This document shows positions 19,073 to 28,018 of a DNA stretch of 64,000 nucleotides, in pieces. The notes below the pieces were generated by a model. That model was not told the DNA's origin and did not search any database. It was given only the letters and a program-made list of their open reading frames with translations. The position numbers were made by a program, and so were the translations under genes. Within the stretch, counting starts at the first letter, position 1, and every line of letters begins with the position of its first letter. This DNA is from Chelativorans petroleitrophicus (GTDB lineage: Bacteria > Pseudomonadota > Alphaproteobacteria > Rhizobiales > Rhizobiaceae): the NCBI RefSeq assembly GCF_025398195.1, contig NZ_JAODNV010000011.1, positions 123,497-187,496 on the forward strand, in the 5' to 3' direction.

Positions 19073-19612
19073 ATGCCGATCACGCTGCTTGACGGAATTC
19101 TCATCGGCTTCACGCTCGTATCCGCGATGCTGGCGATGGTGCGCGGCTTCTCCCGCGAGATTCTGTCCATCGCCTCGTGGGTGATTGCAGCGATCGCTGC
19201 CTACTTCCTCTACCCCTTGGTTCTGCCCTATGTGACGCCCTATATAGGCAATGCGACGATCGCGCTGGCAGTGGCCGCTGCGGCGGTCTTTTTCGTCGTG
19301 CTCATCGTCGTGACGATCATCACGATGAAGCTCGCCGATTTCATCGTCGACTCGCGCATCGGCGCGCTCGACAGGACGTTGGGCTTTCTGTACGGGGCGG
19401 CGCGCGGCGTGCTGGTGGTTGCCGTGGCGCTTCTGTTCCTCAACTGGCTCCTGGGCTCCAGCATGCCGAGCTGGATCGCCGAGGCCAAGTCGCGTCCGCT
19501 GCTGGAAGGCGTCGGAAAGTGGCTTCAGGAGCTGTTGCCGGAAGATCCCGAAACTTCGATCCTTGACCGTCTGACACCCGATTCAGCGCAAGAGGTCGAG
19601 ACGGGCAACTGA
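19073..19612 (+). CDS. cvpA: CvpA family membrane protein
   Basis: Inner-membrane protein of the CvpA family, needed for colicin V export in Escherichia coli and otherwise poorly understood. The 179 residues contain four hydrophobic segments, with the family start PITLLDGILIGFTLVSAML and the downstream VRGFSREILSI. A cytoplasmic tail of about 50 residues follows. ATG 19073 was chosen over an upstream in-frame start because it fits the family and follows AAGGGA. It lies directly upstream of purF, the common bacterial arrangement. Confidence 0.92.
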   Translation: MPITLLDGILIGFTLVSAMLAMVRGFSREILSIASWVIAAIAAYFLYPLVLPYVTPYIGNATIALAVAAAAVFFVVLIVVTIITMKLADFIVDSRIGALDRTLGFLYGAARGVLVVAVALLFLNWLLGSSMPSWIAEAKSRPLLEGVGKWLQELLPEDPETSILDRLTPDSAQEVETGN

Positions 19613-19665
19613 CGCGGCTCAAGGGCCGAGACGCAAGTAAGCGACAGACACGAGGCGCGGCCATT

Positions 19666-21135
<1,470 letters not shown>

Positions 21136-21141
21136 CGGGCC

Positions 21142-21459
21142 TTACGGCGTAATCAGCTTCAGGCCCACGATTCCCGCCAGGATGAGCCCGATGCAGGCGA
21201 GGCGAAGAGCCTCCGCCGATTCACCGAACAGCAGAATGCCGAGCACCACGGTGCCGAGCGTTCCTATGCCCGTCCACACGGCATAGGCCGTGCCGAGCGG
21301 CAGGGACTTGAGCGCTACCCCGAGCAGCCCCAGGCTGATGACCATTGAGGCCACGGTGGCCAGGGTCGGCCATGGGCGGGTGAAGCCGTCCGTATATTTC
21401 AGCCCGACCGCCCAGCCGACCTCGAACAGACCCGCGGCAAACAAGGCAATCCACGCCAT
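21142..21459 (-). CDS. gdx: Guanidinium exporter of the SMR family
   Basis: Small four-helix antiporter of the small multidrug resistance family, SugE/Gdx branch, which exports guanidinium in exchange for protons. The 105 residues begin [20 protein letters not shown], with the essential glutamate 13 in the first helix, and include the family motif [12 protein letters not shown]. The start is ATG 21459, six bases after a GGAG site; an upstream TTG would place that site inside the gene. Two hairpins with the guanidine-II riboswitch loop stand just upstream, which supports guanidinium as substrate over a general multidrug role. Confidence 0.92.
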   Translation of the reverse strand: MAWIALFAAGLFEVGWAVGLKYTDGFTRPWPTLATVASMVISLGLLGVALKSLPLGTAYAVWTGIGTLGTVVLGILLFGESAEALRLACIGLILAGIVGLKLITP

Positions 21460-21479
21460 GCCAGTCTCCAATCAGAGCC

Positions 21480-21529
21480 GATGAGGCCGTCCTCATCTGG
21501 AGGGGAAATGCGCGGGGCCGTCCCCGCGC
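21480..21529 (-). promoter_or_regulatory. Guanidine-II (mini-ykkC) riboswitch
   Basis: Read on the minus strand, two perfect hairpins each close on an ACGG tetraloop flanked by GG and CC, the hallmark of this class. The first (21529-21510) is GCGCGGGG-ACGG-CCCCGCGC with 8 base pairs. The second (21497-21480) is GATGAGG-ACGG-CCTCATC with 7 base pairs. They are 12 bases apart. The second hairpin ends 10 bases before the GGAG ribosome binding site (21469-21466) of the SMR exporter gene, so ligand binding to the hairpins could free or block that site. Confidence 0.93.
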
Positions 21530-21636
21530 CGCGGAAGCTGGCAGTTGACCGCTCCGCGCCTGATAGGCGAAACGGGTTTCGCCGCAGCGCGTTTCATACT
21601 ATCACCGCCGCGACGAAGCCAAGTCTGAAGGATATT

Positions 21637-22383
21637 ATGCCTGCTATGCCTGATCTTGCCGGCCGCATTGCACTCGTTACCGGAGCTTCCCGCGGCATCG
21701 GCTATTTCCTCGCCAAAGGACTGGCCGCCGCCGGAGCTCACGTCATCGCCGTCGCGCGTACCGTGGGCGGGCTGGAGGAGCTGGATGACGAAATCAAGGC
21801 CCTAGGCGGCGAGGCCACGCTGGTTCCGCTCGATCTCGCCGACATGGCAGGTATCGACCGGCTGGGTGGCGCCATTCACGAGCGGTGGGGCAAGCTCGAC
21901 ATCATGGTCGCCAATGCCGGCATTCTGGGCGTGATTTCCCCTATCGGGCATGTCGAGGCCAGGGTTTTCGAAAAAGTGATGGAGATCAATGTTATCTCCG
22001 TCTGGCGGCTCATCCGCTCTGTCGATCCGCTGCTGAGGGCGTCCGATGCGGGGCGCGCGATCGTCATGTCGTCGGGTGCCGCTCACTCGGCACGTGCCTT
22101 CTGGGGGCCGTATGCCGCATCCAAGGCTGCGGTGGAGGCGCTGGTGCGCTCTTGGGCGGACGAGACAAAGAATATGCCGCTCCGCGTCAACGCGGTGAAC
22201 CCCGGCGCCACCCGCACCGCCATGCGGGCGCAGGCCATGCCGGGGGAAGACCCGGCCACGCTGCCCCATCCTTCCGAGGTGGCCGAAAAGATCCTGCCGC
22301 TGGCGAGCCCCGACCTTCAGGAGACGGGCCTGATTTTCGATGTGCGCCGCGGCCGGTTCCTGCGCTACCGGCTGCCTGAATAA
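21637..22383 (+). CDS. Short-chain dehydrogenase/reductase
   Basis: NAD(P)-dependent oxidoreductase of the classical SDR family, substrate unknown. The 248 residues have TGASRGIGYF for cofactor binding, VANAGILG, the catalytic serine in VMSSGAAHSA and YAASKAAVEAL for tyrosine and lysine. The end lacks the usual glycine-rich C terminus and reads TGLIFDVRRGRFLRYRLPE, as in YciK-like SDRs of rhizobia. ATG 21637 follows AAGGA with a short 4-base spacer; a second ATG three codons later is possible. It is divergent from the guanidinium exporter gene. Confidence 0.85.
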   Translation: MPAMPDLAGRIALVTGASRGIGYFLAKGLAAAGAHVIAVARTVGGLEELDDEIKALGGEATLVPLDLADMAGIDRLGGAIHERWGKLDIMVANAGILGVISPIGHVEARVFEKVMEINVISVWRLIRSVDPLLRASDAGRAIVMSSGAAHSARAFWGPYAASKAAVEALVRSWADETKNMPLRVNAVNPGATRTAMRAQAMPGEDPATLPHPSEVAEKILPLASPDLQETGLIFDVRRGRFLRYRLPE

Positions 22384-22554
22384 ATGCTTTCATTACTCGA
22401 TTGACCTCATCCTGTCTTCCGTTACCCTGCCGGCAGCAACGGCCGAAAGAAGCCGTACCGGGGAAAGGGGTCTGCCACCCGATAGGGATGGTTCCGATCA
22501 GTTTGCTGACGACGGAAACGCTGCGGGATAGGTCCCGGTGAGGAGAGGAACGGA

Positions 22555-23295
22555 ATGCTGACGGCCATTGCGCTCGTAGCCGTAATTCTGGCCCTATGGC
22601 TGCTTGCCGCGCTCTATGTCATCCTGCGGCTGGGCATCGGCCTGCATCAGGCCATGCTCTATGTGCCGCTGAAGGTGCTCTTTCGCGTCAAGGATCGTCC
22701 GATGCTGGTCGCGCGGGCGGCGCAGCCGCCGATCATATATGCGGTATGGCATCAGTCACGCCTGGAGCCGGCGCTGATGCTGTCGCTGCTGCCAGCCGAT
22801 ACGCTGCACATCCTCGACGAGGATTCGGCGCGGGCGTGGTGGCTGGACCCCTGGCGGGCGCTGGCGCGGACCATCGTCTTCAACGCGCGTCACGTCTTCG
22901 TTAGCCGCAGGCTGGTCCGCCGTCTGCGCGGCGGAGGGCGGCTTGCGGTTTATCTGCCTGATGACGAGGCGCCCGACCCCAAAGCCTTCCGCCTTTTCCG
23001 CGCGATCGCGCGCATAGCCCAGAATGCGGAGGCGCGCATCGTGCCCATCCATGTGGACGGCGCCGGGCGGACATTCTTTTCGCTTGCGCCGGAAAAGGAG
23101 GGACGCCGGCTCGCACCCCGCCTTTCAATCCTCACACTCGAGCCGCAGACCATTGCTGAGATGGTGGCGAGCGCCGAGGGAGAGAAGCCGCTTGGCGCCA
23201 ACGCCTTCTTCGACCGCATGATCGCCGTGCGGCGTTCGGTCGCCAGAAAAGAGGATGGCGACCACGAAGAAGGAGACAGCCGCATCGCGGCGTAG
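22555..23295 (+). CDS. Putative lysophospholipid acyltransferase (PlsC-like)
   Basis: The 246 residues start with a hydrophobic helix (residues 3-30), followed by WHQSRLEPALML. Its H-x4-E spacing resembles the H-x4-D/E catalytic motif of glycerophosphate acyltransferases. FVSRRLVRRLRGGGRLAVYLPDDE then resembles the second and third blocks of that family, and PIHVDGAGRTFFS the fourth. I infer transfer of an acyl chain to a lysophospholipid at the inner membrane. A GAGGAGAGG ribosome binding site precedes the ATG. The gene is convergent with pssA, a further phospholipid gene, over 18 bases. The exact acceptor is not visible. Confidence 0.7.
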   Translation: MLTAIALVAVILALWLLAALYVILRLGIGLHQAMLYVPLKVLFRVKDRPMLVARAAQPPIIYAVWHQSRLEPALMLSLLPADTLHILDEDSARAWWLDPWRALARTIVFNARHVFVSRRLVRRLRGGGRLAVYLPDDEAPDPKAFRLFRAIARIAQNAEARIVPIHVDGAGRTFFSLAPEKEGRRLAPRLSILTLEPQTIAEMVASAEGEKPLGANAFFDRMIAVRRSVARKEDGDHEEGDSRIAA

Positions 23296-23313
23296 AGGGT
23301 AGAGACCTCGCCG

Positions 23314-24129
23314 TCAGCCCTCTTCCGCCACCTTCGCCGCCGCTTCCTCGCGCGCGGCGCGGCGTGAATAGGCGCGCACGCTGAAGCCCAGGAAGATGAG
23401 ATAGGCCACCGCCGAAACGGCCAGTGTTAACCACGTATAGCTCGCCAGAAGCAACGTGTAGAAGACAAGCGCCAGCATCAGCGGGACGGCGAGTTCGCGG
23501 CGCACCCGGTTGCCGGAAACCTTGCCCGAGTAGACCGGCAGGCGGCTCACCATCAGAAACGCAATGACCACCGTATAGACGCACGCGCCGAACGCCACCA
23601 TGCGATTGGGAGCAAGCCCCAGAAAACCGAGATAGATCGGCAGCATGACCAGCCCCGCGCCGGCGGGCGCCGGCACGCCGACGAAATAGTCCCCCTGCCA
23701 GGCTGGACGGCTGTCGTCGTTCAGCATGACGTTGAAGCGGGCAAGCCGGAGCGCGCATGCAATCGCAAACAGCAACGCGGCGATCCAGCCGATGGCTCCT
23801 GCCCGGTCGAGCAGATAGGCATAGAGCACCATTGCCGGGGCGGCGCCGAAATTGACGATATCGGCAAGCGAATCCATCTCCGCGCCGAATTTCGAGGTTG
23901 CTTTCAGCATGCGCGCGAGACGCCCATCGATCGCGTCGAGAAACGCGGCAAAGAGCACCATGATTACGGCGGTTTCGATCTGATGCTCGAAGGCAAGGCG
24001 AATGCCCGACAGCCCCGCGCAGATGGCAAGTATCGTGACGAAATTGGGCACCATCAGCCGCAGCGGAATCTCGCGTATGCGCGGCCCGCCGCCACCATGA
24101 GGCTCAAATGGCGGAAACGGGCCGTTCAT
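23314..24129 (-). CDS. pssA: CDP-diacylglycerol-serine O-phosphatidyltransferase
   Basis: Integral membrane enzyme that makes phosphatidylserine from CDP-diacylglycerol and serine. The 271 residues contain the CDP-alcohol phosphotransferase signature in full: DGRLAR, eight residues later G, then two aspartates in GAEMDSLAD. About seven hydrophobic helices follow. This is the Gram-positive/alphaproteobacterial type II enzyme rather than the phospholipase D-like enterobacterial form. Its start overlaps the psd stop by 4 bases, so the two steps to phosphatidylethanolamine are translationally coupled. Confidence 0.95.
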   Translation of the reverse strand: MNGPFPPFEPHGGGGPRIREIPLRLMVPNFVTILAICAGLSGIRLAFEHQIETAVIMVLFAAFLDAIDGRLARMLKATSKFGAEMDSLADIVNFGAAPAMVLYAYLLDRAGAIGWIAALLFAIACALRLARFNVMLNDDSRPAWQGDYFVGVPAPAGAGLVMLPIYLGFLGLAPNRMVAFGACVYTVVIAFLMVSRLPVYSGKVSGNRVRRELAVPLMLALVFYTLLLASYTWLTLAVSAVAYLIFLGFSVRAYSRRAAREEAAAKVAEEG

Positions 24130-24824
24130 GAGACGCGAACCAAGGGCGGGGGCGCGTCACTGCCGAATTCGGCGATGATCGTCTCGCCACCAACGGCGGT
24201 CTGACCCACCGCGACACGGGGGCGCGCCCCGGCCGGCAGATAGACATCCACGCGGGAGCCGAAACGGATGAGGCCGAAGCGCTCTCCCACCGCAATCTCA
24301 CTCGGCGCCTCGGCCCAGCAAAGGATGCGCCGGGCCACGAGACCGGCAATCTGCACCACGGCGACTGGACCGTGCGGACTTTCGATAACCAGACCGTTGC
24401 GCTCGTTCTCGGCGCTTGCCTTGTCGAGATCCGCGTTCAGGAACCGCCCGGGCCGATATTCTATCAGCGAGATGCGTCCCCTGACCGGCGCGCGGTTTAT
24501 GTGGCAGGAAAAGACATCCATGAAGATGGAGACCCGCATCCTGTCCGCACCGTCGAGTCCGAGTTCCGGCGGCGGGGTTGCGGGCCCTACGGCCGAAACC
24601 ACCCCGTCTGCCGGGGCAATGACGAGCCGGTCGTCCACAGGCGTCACCCGGGGCGGATCGCGGAAGAAGTAGGCGCACCAAGCCGTCAGCAGAAGGCCGA
24701 TCCAGAAAAACGGCTCCCAAAGGATACCAAGGAGGATCGAACCGATAACGAAACCGGCGATGAAGCGGTAGCCCTCCCGGTGGATGGGCACGAACGTTTT
24801 TCTGATCGTGTCTGCGAGACTCAT
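24126..24824 (-). CDS. psd: Phosphatidylserine decarboxylase
   Basis: Converts phosphatidylserine to phosphatidylethanolamine. The 232-residue proenzyme has two N-terminal membrane segments (residues 20-52), [15 protein letters not shown] [11 protein letters not shown], the histidine-bearing [11 protein letters not shown], and the autocleavage site RFGSRVD between glycine 189 and serine 190, which yields the pyruvoyl group. This is the short (type II) form. ATG 24824 fits the family start [21 protein letters not shown] and follows AGAAGAG; the frame is open a further 41 codons upstream without similarity. Confidence 0.95.
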   Translation of the reverse strand: MSLADTIRKTFVPIHREGYRFIAGFVIGSILLGILWEPFFWIGLLLTAWCAYFFRDPPRVTPVDDRLVIAPADGVVSAVGPATPPPELGLDGADRMRVSIFMDVFSCHINRAPVRGRISLIEYRPGRFLNADLDKASAENERNGLVIESPHGPVAVVQIAGLVARRILCWAEAPSEIAVGERFGLIRFGSRVDVYLPAGARPRVAVGQTAVGGETIIAEFGSDAPPPLVRVS

Positions 24825-25112
24825 CTCTTCTGCACGCCCTAGGCGATCTGTCAGAGCCGACTTCCTATCGGAAAGCCCGGCAGCCTGCAACGCGGCGGCC
24901 GATAACCCCTGTTCATTGCCTTTCCGCGCCTGCACCTGAGGAACCACGAAGGCGGCGGTTTTCCGCTCGCGGTTAGACGCGTCAGATACGCACTCGCAAG
25001 TTCATTTCAATAAGACATAAAACGTGATCATGGGTTTCTGCAAATCCCGTCTGTCGGTGCGACAACGGCGCTCTAGGTGCCCTTCTATGAACGCATGTTG
25101 TAGGAGGGAGCG

Positions 25113-25571
25113 ATGAAGCACCAGAATCCGCAAGAACTGGCCGCCGCAGCAACGACCTACGCGCAGCCTCCGCAGCGGAGAATGTCACGCAGGGAACGGA
25201 TCGAACGCTGGGCTGAGATTCTCGAATGCCATCAAGGTCCCATCAATGCACTGAGGCAGGTGGAATATCTGCCCCCGCAGGAACGGCGGGCCTATCGCGG
25301 CGTGAACACCCCCCTCACCGTGGCCTTCAACGATCCGGTGCTACGCGAGGAAGGTCTTGCAGGCGACCGTCTTGGGGACGCGATGGATTTCTTCCAGCTC
25401 AGCGATTCCGAGGCGCATGCTCTGCTGTGCGATTGCCGCTATCATGGCCGGATGACCGGTAGCGGCCTTGCCCACAGGCTGCGCCGCCATGCGCAGGCAA
25501 GCGAGCGCCGCGCAAGGATGTGGCAAGCCGTTGGCCGCTTCTTCGGCTTCGCCTCAGGACGGACGGCCTGA
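25113..25571 (+). CDS. Hypothetical protein with CDCxYHG-type motif
   Basis: No function recognised. The 152 residues are hydrophilic, with a basic N terminus (RRMSRRERIERWAEILE), a middle part GPINALRQVEYLPPQERRAYR and a conserved-looking LCDCRYHGRMTGSGLAHRLRR near residues 109-130. No signal peptide or membrane segment is visible. I recall similar proteins only from Rhizobiales. The start has a very strong AGGAGGGAG ribosome binding site and a terminator follows, so the gene is probably monocistronic and well translated. It is divergent from psd across 288 bases with no other feature. Confidence 0.75.
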   Translation: MKHQNPQELAAAATTYAQPPQRRMSRRERIERWAEILECHQGPINALRQVEYLPPQERRAYRGVNTPLTVAFNDPVLREEGLAGDRLGDAMDFFQLSDSEAHALLCDCRYHGRMTGSGLAHRLRRHAQASERRARMWQAVGRFFGFASGRTA

Positions 25572-25593
25572 CACAAGCAGGATGCTTGAGATG

Positions 25594-25632
25594 TGCCTGA
25601 TCCGGCACTGCCGGGTCAGGCATTATTTAATT
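25594..25632 (+). terminator. Rho-independent terminator of the hypothetical gene
   Basis: TGCCTGATCCGGCA (25594-25607) pairs with TGCCGGGTCAGGCA (25609-25622), with one G-U pair. A T-rich tail TTATTTAATT follows. The direction of the T-tail fits the plus-strand gene ending 22 bases earlier, not the ABC transporter that converges on it. Confidence 0.85.
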
Positions 25633-25657
25633 ATTGCTCAAAGCAGGCCGCCCTTCG

Positions 25658-27538
25658 TCAGTAGCTCGGCACCTTTCGTACCAGAACACCCATCTCATCT
25701 TCCTCCTGGGCACGGCGCAGGCGCTCTTCGGCACGACTGGCCTCGCGCTGCCGGTTCCACATCTCGGCATAGAGACCGCGCGCGGCAAGCAACGTCCGGT
25801 GCGTTCCCCGCTCGGCGATGCGGCCGTCACGCAGCACAATGATTTCGTCCGCGCCGATGACCGTGGAAAGCCGGTGAGCGATGACCAGCGTCGTGCGGTC
25901 GCGGCTCACCAGATCGAGAGCCGCCTGGATCTCCTGCTCGGTATGGGTGTCGAGCGCCGATGTTGCCTCGTCCAGAATGAGAATCGGCGGGGCCTTCAGG
26001 ATCGTGCGGGCGATGGCGACCCGCTGTTTCTCGCCGCCGGAGAGCTTCAGGCCGCGTTCGCCGACAAGCGTATCGTAACCTGCAGGCAGGCTCTCGATGA
26101 ACGGGCCGATCTGCGCCAGCTCAGCGGCGCGTCGCACCTCCTCGTCCGTCGCGTCTGGCCTACCGTACCGGATGTTATAGCGGATCGTGTCGTTGAAGAG
26201 CACCGTGTCCTGCGGCACTATGCCGATCGCCGCACGCAGGCTCTCCTGCGTCACGTCGCGAATATCCTGGCCGTCGATGCGGATCGCACCTTCCTGAATA
26301 TCGTAGAAGCGGAAGATGAGGCGCGAGATGGTCGACTTGCCCGCCCCAGAGGGGCCGACGATAGCCACAGTCTTTCCTGCCGGAATCTCGAAGCTGATGC
26401 CCTTGAGGATTGGGCGGTCGGGGTCGTAGGCGAACACCACGTTCTCGAACTGAACGTGGCCGCTGCGGACCCGAAGGGGCTTGGCGCCCGGCCGATCCTG
26501 CACTTCCGGCGTCTCGTCGAGAAGATCGAACATCTGCTCTATGTCGGTCAGCCCCTGGCGAATCTCGCGATAGACGAAACCGATGAAATTGAGCGGGATG
26601 GAGAGCTGCATCAGCATGGCATTGATGAAAACGAAATCGCCCACCGTCTGCGTGCCCTGCATCACCTCCCAGGCCGACAGAGCCATGACCGCGGTCATGC
26701 CAACGCCGAAGATCATCCCCTGTCCGAAATTCAGCCAGCCGAGCGAGGTCCAGGTTTTCGTTGCCGCTTCCTCGTACCGCGCCATGGAGCGGTCGAAGCG
26801 GCGGGCTTCCATCGCCTCGTTGTTGAAGTACTTTACCGTCTCGAAATTGAGCAGCGAGTCGATCGCCTTGGTGTTCGCTTCGGTGTCGGAGTCGTTCATC
26901 TCGCGGCGGATGGTGATGCGCCAGTCACTGGCCTTCACCGTGAACCAGACGTAGAGCCACACGATCACCGCGATGATCGCCACATAGGTCCAGCCATAGG
27001 CGAAGGTGAATATCCCCGCCGCCAGTGCGAACTCGAGCAGCGTCGGTACGGTATTGAGGATGGTGAAGCGGACGATCGTGTCGATGCCCTTGGTGCCGCG
27101 CTCGATGATGCGCGATAGGCCGCCCGTCTTGCGCTCCAGGTGAAAGCGCAGCGACAGATTGTGCATGTGCACGAAGGTGCGGTAGGCGAGCTGGCGCACC
27201 GCATACTGCCCGACACGCGCGAACAGCGCATCGCGGAGCTGGTTGAACCCGAGCTGGATCACCCGCATCAGATTGTAGGCGACGACCAGCATCAACGGGC
27301 CGGCAAGGAAGGCCGGAAGATAGGCCGGTGCAGCCCCCTCGCCCGAAAGAACGTCCGTAGCCCATTTGTAAGAGTAGGGCACGAGCACCAGGACGACCTT
27401 GGCAAGCACCAGAAAGGCGGTGGCCAGGAGCACCCGCATCTTCAGGTCGGGCCGGTCCGCAGGCCACATATAGGGCCACAGATTTACGAGCGTACGGAGC
27501 GTGGAGCCGGATTCGGCGGAGACTGTTTTCTGCGGCAC
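25658..27538 (-). CDS. Atm1-type ABC exporter (fused permease/ATPase)
   Basis: Half-transporter that works as a homodimer in the inner membrane. The 626 residues comprise six transmembrane helices (about 30-330) and a nucleotide-binding domain (about 365-605) with [17 protein letters not shown] and ILILDEATSALD. The stretch NTKAIDSLLNFETVKYFNNE is typical of the Atm1/HMT1 group, which exports glutathione-linked metals or a sulfur species. An ArsR-type regulator gene ends 9 bases upstream, suggesting induction by a metal or thiol stress. The C-terminal tail is arginine- and glutamate-rich. Confidence 0.9.
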   Translation of the reverse strand: MPQKTVSAESGSTLRTLVNLWPYMWPADRPDLKMRVLLATAFLVLAKVVLVLVPYSYKWATDVLSGEGAAPAYLPAFLAGPLMLVVAYNLMRVIQLGFNQLRDALFARVGQYAVRQLAYRTFVHMHNLSLRFHLERKTGGLSRIIERGTKGIDTIVRFTILNTVPTLLEFALAAGIFTFAYGWTYVAIIAVIVWLYVWFTVKASDWRITIRREMNDSDTEANTKAIDSLLNFETVKYFNNEAMEARRFDRSMARYEEAATKTWTSLGWLNFGQGMIFGVGMTAVMALSAWEVMQGTQTVGDFVFINAMLMQLSIPLNFIGFVYREIRQGLTDIEQMFDLLDETPEVQDRPGAKPLRVRSGHVQFENVVFAYDPDRPILKGISFEIPAGKTVAIVGPSGAGKSTISRLIFRFYDIQEGAIRIDGQDIRDVTQESLRAAIGIVPQDTVLFNDTIRYNIRYGRPDATDEEVRRAAELAQIGPFIESLPAGYDTLVGERGLKLSGGEKQRVAIARTILKAPPILILDEATSALDTHTEQEIQAALDLVSRDRTTLVIAHRLSTVIGADEIIVLRDGRIAERGTHRTLLAARGLYAEMWNRQREASRAEERLRRAQEEDEMGVLVRKVPSY

Positions 27539-27547
27539 GAGGCGTCC

Positions 27548-27916
27548 TCAGCTTTTCTGGTCGGATGCAGTGCCCGCGACGCAGGCCTCAAGCAGCCCGC
27601 TTACGGATGCGGACAAGGCTGCAAGTGCCGCTCGGTCAACCGTGTAGCATGAGCGGCCGCCCTCGGGCTTCATACGTATAAGACCTGCCTCCAGCATCAC
27701 CTTCAGATGTTGGGACACTGTGGACTGGGCAAGCGGCATGTGGTCGACCACGTCCTTGCAGCAGCAGCCCTCGACGTTGGAAAGGTGGCGCAGGATTCTT
27801 ATGCGAGCCGGGTGCGAGAGCGCGGCAAGCGAGCGCGCCAGAGCGTCGTCTGATGCACAGCGGGAGATGCCACCGGGCGCGGACTGCGGGTGTTGATGTT
27901 CGATACTGCCTTCCAT
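27548..27916 (-). CDS. ArsR-family regulator of the Atm1-type exporter
   Basis: Winged-helix repressor of the ArsR/SmtB family, 122 residues. The recognition helix region is VVDHMPLAQSTVSQHLKVM, and ALSHPARIRILRHL precedes it. The run CCC at residues 51-53 (NVEGCCCKDVV) is placed where ArsR proteins carry metal or arsenite ligands in helix 3, so thiol-based sensing is likely. It is the first gene of a two-gene operon with the exporter. A near-palindrome at 27922-27937 immediately before the start may be its own operator. Confidence 0.9.
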   Translation of the reverse strand: MEGSIEHQHPQSAPGGISRCASDDALARSLAALSHPARIRILRHLSNVEGCCCKDVVDHMPLAQSTVSQHLKVMLEAGLIRMKPEGGRSCYTVDRAALAALSASVSGLLEACVAGTASDQKS

Positions 27917-27921
27917 CGGTC

Positions 27922-27937
27922 ATCGTCGATATACGAT
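27922..27937. promoter_or_regulatory. Possible ArsR operator
   Basis: ATCGTCGATATACGAT has matching ends (ATCG and CGAT) and an inner TCG-ATATA-CGA. It begins 6 bases upstream of the ArsR start codon, where an autoregulatory operator would be expected. The symmetry is imperfect and no other copy supports it. Confidence 0.35.
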
Positions 27938-28018
27938 AACCAATGGAGTAACAATGTGGCTTACGGAAAAAATCAACTGGTCTGCAGCCGGTTATGGCAA
28001 TGGGTGAAAGCGAACAGA

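Noticed and set aside
22384..22554. tRNA-like sequence before the PlsC-like gene
   Set aside because: No T-loop GGTTCGAAT-type sequence or acceptor pairing was found. The same holds for the other gaps inspected, so no tRNA is called in the window.
25634..27118. Long plus-strand open frame (494 codons) over the Atm1-type exporter
   Set aside because: Rich in arginine, histidine and aspartate without domains, antisense to a complete ABC transporter with all motifs.
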